Source: Acidimicrobiia bacterium (lineage in GTDB: Bacteria > Actinomycetota > Acidimicrobiia > Acidimicrobiales > Acidimicrobilacustridaceae). Taken from it: a DNA stretch of 6,597 bases. The stretch covers positions 1 to 6,597 of the forward strand of contig VERC01000137.1 of NCBI GenBank assembly GCA_018882825.1, read 5' to 3'. The position numbers and the translations under genes are program-made. Under the pieces are notes generated by a model. That model was given only the letters and a program-made list of their open reading frames with translations, was not told the origin of the DNA and did no database searches. Within the stretch, counting starts at the first letter, position 1; each line of letters starts with the position of its first letter. This document shows positions 1 to 4,706 of the stretch, one piece after another.

Positions 1-1045
1 GGATGGCGATGGGCGCGTCCGTCGTGACCGCACCCGCCGGGCCGCCCCGTGGTGCCCGGTAGCCCTCCGCCGGTGCGCCGTCGACCCAGGCGAAGAATCC
101 GGTCGCCACGCCGGTGGGTTGATCGACCTCGCCGGTGAACTCTCGCTCGAAGGTGCGCGCCATGCCCACTCCGTCCTCGTGCATGGCGAAGTCCTCGTAG
201 GCGCTCGCATCGGGGAACGGGCGATCGGCCATCAGGTAGTACTCGTCGGCGGCGAAGACGACGCGACGACCGAGGACGGAGAGGAACACCTCCTGCCACT
301 CCTCCACCGCATCGATCACCGCCGAGGCCTCGACCGGGGTGTGGGGACGCATCGCCGGTTCGGTGTTGAAGCGGCTGACACCCAGTGGCACCACGCAGAC
401 CGACGAGAGCTCGCTGTAGTCGTCGAGGATCCCGGCGAGGGTGTCGTCGAGGACGGCGCCGTCGTTGCGGCCCGGACACACGACGATCTGACCGTGGACG
501 TCGATGCCGTGATCGAGCAGGGCCCGCAGCCACCGCAGGCTCATGCCACCGCGACGGTTGCGGAGCATCTCCGATCGCACGGTGGGGTCGGTGGCGTGGA
601 TCGACACGTTGAGGGGTGAGATGCCCTCGGCCACGACACGTTCGAGGTCGGCCTCGGTGAAACGGGTCAGCGTGGTGAAGTTCCCGTAGAGGAACGACAG
701 ACGCCAGTCGTCGTCCTTCACGTAGAGGCTCGGACGCAGTCCGGGCGGGAGTTGGTGGATGAAGCAGAACTCGCAGTGGTTGTCGCACGTCCGCACCTGG
801 TCGAACAGGGCGGAATGCACCTCCACGCCGAGAGGAACCCCCTCCGGCTTGGCCACGGTCACCTGGAACTCGAGTCCGCCCCGGGCGACATCCAGCACGG
901 GATCGGCGGCGTCGACCAGGAGCCGGTAGGCGATCACGTCACGGGGGGACTCACCGTCGATCCGCACCAGCAGATCGCCGACCTCGAGTCCGGCACCGGC
1001 TGCCGGGGAACTCTCCGCGACGCGGACGACCCTCGGAGCGGACAT
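1..1045 (-). CDS. PDZ-like / radical SAM / DUF512 iron-sulfur protein (C-terminus beyond window)
   Basis: Translating the complement from ATG at 1045 gives 348 codons open to the window edge. Residues about 5-45 form a PDZ-like segment (VAESSPAAGAGLEVGDLLVRI). A radical SAM cluster site follows, with cysteines C87, C91 and C94 (RTCDNHCEFCF). Next come family signatures seen in the translation: QLPPGLRPSLY, KDDDWRLSFLYGNFTTLT, SIHATDP, LRNRRGG, GQIVVCPGRNDG and AADEYY. These match the DUF512 family of putative FeS radical SAM enzymes, which are usually about 430-460 residues long, so roughly 80-110 residues lie outside. The substrate and reaction are not established for the family. An in-frame ATG at 1081 would add 12 residues (MEGEAIGTTLLR). 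I prefer 1045 because homologues, as I recall them, begin just before the PDZ segment, but neither start has a good Shine-Dalgarno. It is divergent from ispH. In other bacteria such genes often precede der; that gene would lie to the left and cannot be seen. Confidence 0.9.
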   Translation of the reverse strand, partial: MSAPRVVRVAESSPAAGAGLEVGDLLVRIDGESPRDVIAYRLLVDAADPVLDVARGGLEFQVTVAKPEGVPLGVEVHSALFDQVRTCDNHCEFCFIHQLPPGLRPSLYVKDDDWRLSFLYGNFTTLTRFTEADLERVVAEGISPLNVSIHATDPTVRSEMLRNRRGGMSLRWLRALLDHGIDVHGQIVVCPGRNDGAVLDDTLAGILDDYSELSSVCVVPLGVSRFNTEPAMRPHTPVEASAVIDAVEEWQEVFLSVLGRRVVFAADEYYLMADRPFPDASAYEDFAMHEDGVGMARTFEREFTGEVDQPTGVATGFFAWVDGAPAEGYRAPRGGPAGAVTTDAPIAI

Positions 1046-1049
1046 TCGC

Positions 1050-1061
1050 AGGAGCGTAGTG
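1050..1061 (+). promoter_or_regulatory. ribosome binding site and GTG start of ispH
   Basis: AGGAG at 1050-1054 stands four bases before GTG at 1059-1061. The competing in-frame ATG at 1080 has no Shine-Dalgarno at a workable distance, so this site favours the GTG start. The spacing is shorter than the usual 5-9 bases, so some doubt remains. The same bases lie only a few nucleotides in front of the divergent radical SAM gene. Confidence 0.5.
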
Positions 1062-2108
1062 CCGATAGCCTCGCCCTCCATGGTCGAGAGGGTCCTGTTG
1101 GCGGCGCCGCGAGGGTTCTGCGCCGGTGTGGAGATGGCCATCAAGGCGCTGGCGTGGATGGTTCGATCCTTCGATCCGCCCGTGTACTGCTATCACGAGA
1201 TCGTCCACAACCAGCGGGTGGTGCAACGATTTCGAGACCTGGGCGTCATCTTCGTCGACGACATCGCCGAGGTTCCCGTGGGTGCGCCGGTCATGTTGTC
1301 GGCCCACGGCTCGGCACCCGAGGTGGTGGCCGCCGCGCAGGCTGCGGGCGGATTCGTGGTGGATGCCGTGTGCCCGCTGGTGACCAAGGTGCACCATGAG
1401 GTGAAGGTGCGGTCGTCCAAGGGGTACCGGATCGTGTACGTCGGCCATGAGGGCCACGAGGAGGCCGTGGGGACGATGGCGGTCGCTCCAGAGGCGATCT
1501 CCCGGGTGGAGAACATCGAGGACGTCGCCGCGCTCCCGCAGTTCTCCGAGCCGGTGGCCTTGCTGGCGCAGACCACCCTCAGTCACCGCGACTGGTCCGA
1601 CGTGCTCCAGGCCACCCGCCGACGGTTCCCGGACATGTGGGTGCCCGGCCGCTCCGACCTGTGCTTCGCCACCACCAACCGGCAGTCGGCGCTCCTCGAG
1701 ATCGCTCCACAGTGCGACGCCATGATCGTGATCGGATCGGCCAATTCGTTGAACACGCGGGCCCTCGAGAGCCTTGCCCGCCACGCTGGCTGTGAACGCG
1801 TCCACCGGGTCAACGGTGCCGAGGAGGTTCCCGACGACCTCCATGGCGTGGTCGGCGTGACGGCGGGGGCTTCGGCCCCCGAGGAACTGGTGGAGGCGGT
1901 CATCGCCCGTCTCGCCCCTCGCGACGGGGTGACCGAGGTGCGGGTCACCGAGGAGGACGAGTACTTCCCTCCTCCGCGCCACATCCGAGACCTGGTGGCG
2001 ACCGTCGACGGGGCTGCCCGTCTGCTGCTCGGCGGACCGTTGGCGGCCAGCGTCCCCGTGGACGACCGGGCGCTGCACGCCAGCGATGTGCTGGCCTCCC
2101 TGGCCTGA
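1059..2108 (+). CDS. ispH: 4-hydroxy-3-methylbut-2-enyl diphosphate reductase (IspH/LytB)
   Basis: IspH is the cytosolic [4Fe-4S] enzyme that reduces HMBPP to IPP and DMAPP, the last step of the MEP isoprenoid pathway. The 349-residue product shows three cluster cysteines in family context: C21 (APRGFCAG), C105 (DAVCPLVTKVH) and C202 (SDLCFATTNRQ). Diphosphate-binding histidines are H50 (HEIVHN), H83 (LSAHG) and H133, with E135 as the likely proton relay (GHEGHEEAVG). TTLS at 172-175 and VTAGASAP near the C-terminus are also typical. The serine-serine-asparagine triad (S225-S226-N227 in E. coli) reads S230-L231-N232, so the middle serine is lost. About 35 residues after the usual end (from roughly 314) are extra compared with the E. 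coli protein. GTG at 1059 is chosen for its AGGAG; ATG at 1080 would remove seven residues and keep the whole core. An HD-domain gene follows 41 bp downstream and may be co-transcribed. Confidence 0.95.
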   Translation: MPIASPSMVERVLLAAPRGFCAGVEMAIKALAWMVRSFDPPVYCYHEIVHNQRVVQRFRDLGVIFVDDIAEVPVGAPVMLSAHGSAPEVVAAAQAAGGFVVDAVCPLVTKVHHEVKVRSSKGYRIVYVGHEGHEEAVGTMAVAPEAISRVENIEDVAALPQFSEPVALLAQTTLSHRDWSDVLQATRRRFPDMWVPGRSDLCFATTNRQSALLEIAPQCDAMIVIGSANSLNTRALESLARHAGCERVHRVNGAEEVPDDLHGVVGVTAGASAPEELVEAVIARLAPRDGVTEVRVTEEDEYFPPPRHIRDLVATVDGAARLLLGGPLAASVPVDDRALHASDVLASLA

Positions 2109-2149
2109 ACGGTCGCCCGCTCGACTCCTCCATCGGGCAGAATGGCTCC
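2109..2149 (+). other. 41-bp ispH-HD gene spacer
   Basis: The spacer holds no clear Shine-Dalgarno, hairpin or T-run. CAGAAT at 2138-2143 is a weak -10-like hexamer without a matching -35. Read-through from ispH is the simplest reading. Confidence 0.4.
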
Positions 2150-2695
2150 ATGACCGCCTCCTTCACCCGCATGGACGAGTCCACCGAGGCGCAGTGGCGC
2201 CACATCACCGAACAGCACTTCGTCAACCAGGATCGCATCGCCGACCGGTTCCTCATGCTGCTCGAGTCGCTGTCCGTGATCACCGACGGCTTCAACACGG
2301 ACCAGCTCACCCACTGCCTGCAGACGGCGACACTGGCCGAGCGGGCGGGGGCCGACGACGAGGTCGTGTTCGCGTCATTGCTCCACGACGTGGGCAAGTC
2401 CGTCACGGTGGCCAATCACGGGCCGATCGCGGCCGAGATGATCCGACCGTTCGTGCGGGAGGACGTGTACCAGATGATCCGCGTCCATCAGGACTTCCAG
2501 GGTCGCCACTACTACCAGTACCTCGGTATGGACCCCGACGCTCGGGAGAAGCACCGCGACACGCTCACGCCCGAGCAGTTCGCCCTCGCCGCCCGGTTCG
2601 CCGACGAATGGGATCAGATCGCCTTCGATCCCGACTACGACACGCTCCCACTGTCGCACTTCGAGCCGCTCATCCGACGTCTCACGACGCACTGA
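2150..2695 (+). CDS. HD-domain protein, PhnZ/MIOX-like diiron oxygenase candidate
   Basis: A 181-residue soluble protein with no signal peptide or membrane segment. The HD core is clear: H55 (QLTHCLQTA), H79-D80 (ASLLHDVGK), H90 (NHGPIAAEM), H113 (RVHQDF) and D155 (DEWDQIAFDP). Six ligands in the order H, HD, H, H, D are the arrangement of the mixed-valence diiron oxygenases PhnZ and myo-inositol oxygenase. The 24-residue step from H55 to H79 equals that between PhnZ H34 and H58, and PhnZ-like proteins also carry a late Trp-Asp. However, the positions matching PhnZ Y24 and E27 appear to be T45 and F48, so a phosphonate substrate is not supported. An ordinary HD phosphohydrolase remains possible. 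Start: ATG at 2150 has no clear Shine-Dalgarno; ATG at 2171 (residue 8) is an alternative. It lies 41 bp behind ispH and probably shares its transcript, but the function is unknown. Confidence 0.8.
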   Translation: MTASFTRMDESTEAQWRHITEQHFVNQDRIADRFLMLLESLSVITDGFNTDQLTHCLQTATLAERAGADDEVVFASLLHDVGKSVTVANHGPIAAEMIRPFVREDVYQMIRVHQDFQGRHYYQYLGMDPDAREKHRDTLTPEQFALAARFADEWDQIAFDPDYDTLPLSHFEPLIRRLTTH

Positions 2696-2716
2696 CCGCC
2701 CGTCGGCAGCGCGGCC

Positions 2717-3928
2717 CTACAAGCCCCGCTGATCCTCGACCAGCCCCAACAGCACCTGCGCGGCATCGAGGTAGGTCTTCTCGTTGATGAAGGCGTGCTG
2801 GGTCCCGGTGTAGACGTCGCGGAAGGCGCGCTCGAGCCGGTTGCCGTTGCGGATGGCGCTCGTCCCCGCGGCGAGGTGCGCCCATTGCGCGACTTCACGA
2901 CAGGCCTCGGTGGCGTAGGTGGCGGCGATCCGCATGTCGGCCCGTTGGCGCGGCGTGACGTCGTCACCGGCCGCCACGCTGCGTTCGACCTCATCGAAGG
3001 TGTCGCGCACGAGACGATCCGCCGCGCGCCACATCCCGAGATGGTGCGCGTAGTTCCGCTGGAACGACGGGCGCTGGGCCAGCGGGGCCAGATCGCCCAT
3101 GCGGACCTTCTCCATCGCCAGGGTGGCGACATCGGCCAACATGCCCCGGGCCACGCCGAGGATCCATGCTGCGTGGCCGGCGGCCGTGATGGCCATGAGT
3201 CCCATGCGGAACACGGCGGACTCGCCCCGATGGGGGCGACGCTCGAACAGTCCGAAGATCCGATGATCGGGCACGAACACGTCGTGCACCTCGTAGTCGA
3301 ACGAACCGGTGCCTCGCAGGCCCTGCACGTGCCAGCCGTCGGTGAAGACGATGTCCTCGCGGGGAAGGACCGCGGCGAGCAGTCGGATGTCACCGCTGTC
3401 ATCGAACTCGAGGTCGCCGTCACGGAACGGCAGGAATCCGGCGCACACGAACTGTGAGTGGCCGGTGCCCGAGCCGAAGTTCCACGCGCCACTGATGCGG
3501 TAGCCACCGTCGACGCGTTCCCCTCGTCCGTTGGGAGCGAACTGGCCACCCATGGTCACTCGCTCGGCTGAACCGAACGTCTCGGCGAATCCTTCGTCGG
3601 GCAGGTAGGCCGCGACCGCGGCAGCCGAGGGAAGGTTGGCGATGCCGATCCATCCGAACGAGCCGTCGAGCTCGGCCATGCGTTCCCAGGTGTCGATCAT
3701 CTCGACGAAGGTCGGCTCGACGCCACCTGCCGCCGCCGGGTTGAACAGGCGCATGAGGCCCGTCTCCCACATCTGCTCCACGATCGGCTCGGTGAGGGTC
3801 CGATTCGCCTCGGAGGCGTCGGCCTCGGCCTCGACCACGGCGGCCATCCGCTCCACCAGTTCCACGCCTGCCGCTCTCGGTGTCACGTCGCTCCCCCGGT
3901 TCGCTCGAACCTCTCCATTGTCGCCCAT
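2717..3928 (-). CDS. acyl-CoA dehydrogenase-fold flavin monooxygenase (group D, HsaA-like)
   Basis: 403 residues from ATG at 3928. The N-terminal helical domain (about 20-125) leads into a beta domain with GGYRISGAWNFGSGTGHSQF (141-160), the segment typical of two-component flavin monooxygenases such as HsaA and HpaH-type enzymes. DGWHVQGLRGTGSFDYEVHDVFVP (197-220) follows. The C-terminal helical domain holds AAGTSAIRNGNRLERAFRDV (353-372) and H378, resembling the Acyl-CoA_dh_2 domain. I see no catalytic glutamate in the usual acyl-CoA dehydrogenase places, so oxygenation with FMNH2 or FADH2 from a separate reductase is more likely than dehydrogenation. The substrate is unknown and no reductase partner is visible. 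The frame stays open upstream to 4126 but that part runs over plsC. Starts considered: ATG 3928 (weak GGGG upstream) and GTG 3886, which has GGGGGAG four bases before it and would drop 14 residues. It lies 28 bp after plsC on the same strand, so is probably in its operon. Confidence 0.85.
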   Translation of the reverse strand: MGDNGEVRANRGSDVTPRAAGVELVERMAAVVEAEADASEANRTLTEPIVEQMWETGLMRLFNPAAAGGVEPTFVEMIDTWERMAELDGSFGWIGIANLPSAAAVAAYLPDEGFAETFGSAERVTMGGQFAPNGRGERVDGGYRISGAWNFGSGTGHSQFVCAGFLPFRDGDLEFDDSGDIRLLAAVLPREDIVFTDGWHVQGLRGTGSFDYEVHDVFVPDHRIFGLFERRPHRGESAVFRMGLMAITAAGHAAWILGVARGMLADVATLAMEKVRMGDLAPLAQRPSFQRNYAHHLGMWRAADRLVRDTFDEVERSVAAGDDVTPRQRADMRIAATYATEACREVAQWAHLAAGTSAIRNGNRLERAFRDVYTGTQHAFINEKTYLDAAQVLLGLVEDQRGL

Positions 3929-3956
3929 CGGTACCCCATGGGGGAACACGCAGGAT

Positions 3957-4694
3957 TCACCGTTCCGGCGCACCCGGAGTCTCGTGCTGGTTGGGCCGAC
4001 CGACGAGCACCTGCGCCTCGTCGTACAGATCCTGGATGGCGTCCGACAGACGGGCGGTGAGGTCACGGACCGCCGAGCGGGGCACCCGCCCCCCCTCGGT
4101 GCGCGGGGGCGGTTGGATGGGCTCACCGATGACGATCGCCATCTTCACCGGTCGCACCATCCGACTGCCCTTGGGCATGGCCGCCTCGGTGCCGCCGAGA
4201 CCGACGGGGATGATGGGGACGCCGGTGCGACAGGCGACATAGGCCGGACCGTCGAACAACGGGTGGATCCGAGCGCCGGTCTGACGTGTGCCCTCGGGGA
4301 ACATCACCAGTGGCTCTCCCCGCTCCGCCACGGTGAGGGCGACCTTGAGCGCCTCACGATCGGCGCTCCCGCGTTGCACCGGGAAACCGCCCACCGAGGT
4401 CAGGAACCAGCCCAGGGCCCGGTTGGTCCACATCTTCTCGGCCCCCATGTACCGCATGCGCCGGTAGGTGGCGGCGCCCAGCACAGGGGTGTCGAGATAC
4501 GAGCGATGGATTGGAGCGATGATGAACGGACCGCGCTTGGGGATGTTGCCGCGCCCATGGATCTCGAGTCGGAAGTACACGCGACACACCATCTCGATGA
4601 GGAAGCGAACGACGTCGTACATCGTCCGCTGTGCTCGACTCATCTCCTCGCCGCTCTCGTGCCCGTCGGGGATGTGCAACGGACGGCGCGTCAT
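3957..4694 (-). CDS. plsC: 1-acyl-sn-glycerol-3-phosphate acyltransferase (PlsC family)
   Basis: 245 residues. Family role: transfer of an acyl chain to lysophosphatidic acid, giving phosphatidic acid for membrane lipids, at the inner face of the membrane. The four acyltransferase blocks are present: catalytic H63-x4-D68 (IHRSYLDTP), GGFPVQRGS at 102-110, FPEGTR at 132-137, and VPIIPVG at 159-165. Block I has isoleucine where asparagine is common before the histidine. A hydrophobic stretch around residues 28-41 may help membrane contact, though it is short and charged for a transmembrane helix. ATG at 4694 overlaps the TGA of the upstream AroA-Cmk gene (ATGA) and has GGAG eight bases upstream, suggesting translational coupling. 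ATG for residue 18 is a less likely start. The frame is open further upstream but that part lies over cmk. The cmk-plsC order is a familiar neighbourhood. Acyl donor and exact acceptor cannot be read from the sequence. Confidence 0.92.
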   Translation of the reverse strand: MTRRPLHIPDGHESGEEMSRAQRTMYDVVRFLIEMVCRVYFRLEIHGRGNIPKRGPFIIAPIHRSYLDTPVLGAATYRRMRYMGAEKMWTNRALGWFLTSVGGFPVQRGSADREALKVALTVAERGEPLVMFPEGTRQTGARIHPLFDGPAYVACRTGVPIIPVGLGGTEAAMPKGSRMVRPVKMAIVIGEPIQPPPRTEGGRVPRSAVRDLTARLSDAIQDLYDEAQVLVGRPNQHETPGAPER

Positions 4695-4706
4695 CCGAGG
4701 TGCTCC
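4691..4706 (-). promoter_or_regulatory. ATGA stop/start overlap with Shine-Dalgarno for plsC
   Basis: GGAG at 4706-4703 lies eight bases before ATG at 4694-4692. This ATG shares bases with the TGA (4693-4691) that ends the AroA-Cmk frame. Such an arrangement usually means translational coupling, and it decides the plsC start. Confidence 0.65.

Noticed and set aside
119..619. 166-codon plus-strand frame opposite the radical SAM gene
   Set aside because: The minus strand encodes an unmistakable DUF512 radical SAM protein throughout; the plus product has no motif.
951..2078. 375-codon open frame on the minus strand opposite ispH
   Set aside because: It is antisense to a clear ispH; its product is His/Arg/Gly-rich with no recognisable domain, as expected from reading GC-rich coding DNA backwards.
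2138..2143. CAGAAT as a -10 element for the HD gene
   Set aside because: It lacks the first consensus T and a -35 partner; it could only be argued as a leaderless promoter, for which there is no further evidence.
2696..2716. Possible bidirectional terminator between the convergent HD and flavoprotein genes
   Set aside because: The 21-bp gap shows no stable inverted repeat and no T-run on either strand.
2635..3549. 304-codon minus-strand frame rich in Ser, Thr, Pro and Arg
   Set aside because: It is an alternative frame of the flavin monooxygenase gene, whose own frame has clear family motifs.
3934..3943. Perfect 10-bp palindrome CCCCATGGGG between plsC and the flavoprotein gene
   Set aside because: It is too short and isolated to call an operator or terminator; such palindromes are frequent at this GC content.
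3929..4126. N-terminal extension of the flavoprotein frame into plsC
   Set aside because: The frame is open but would overlap plsC by more than 160 bp with a Pro/Arg-rich sequence unlike the family; ATG at 3928 or GTG at 3886 fits the family N-terminus.
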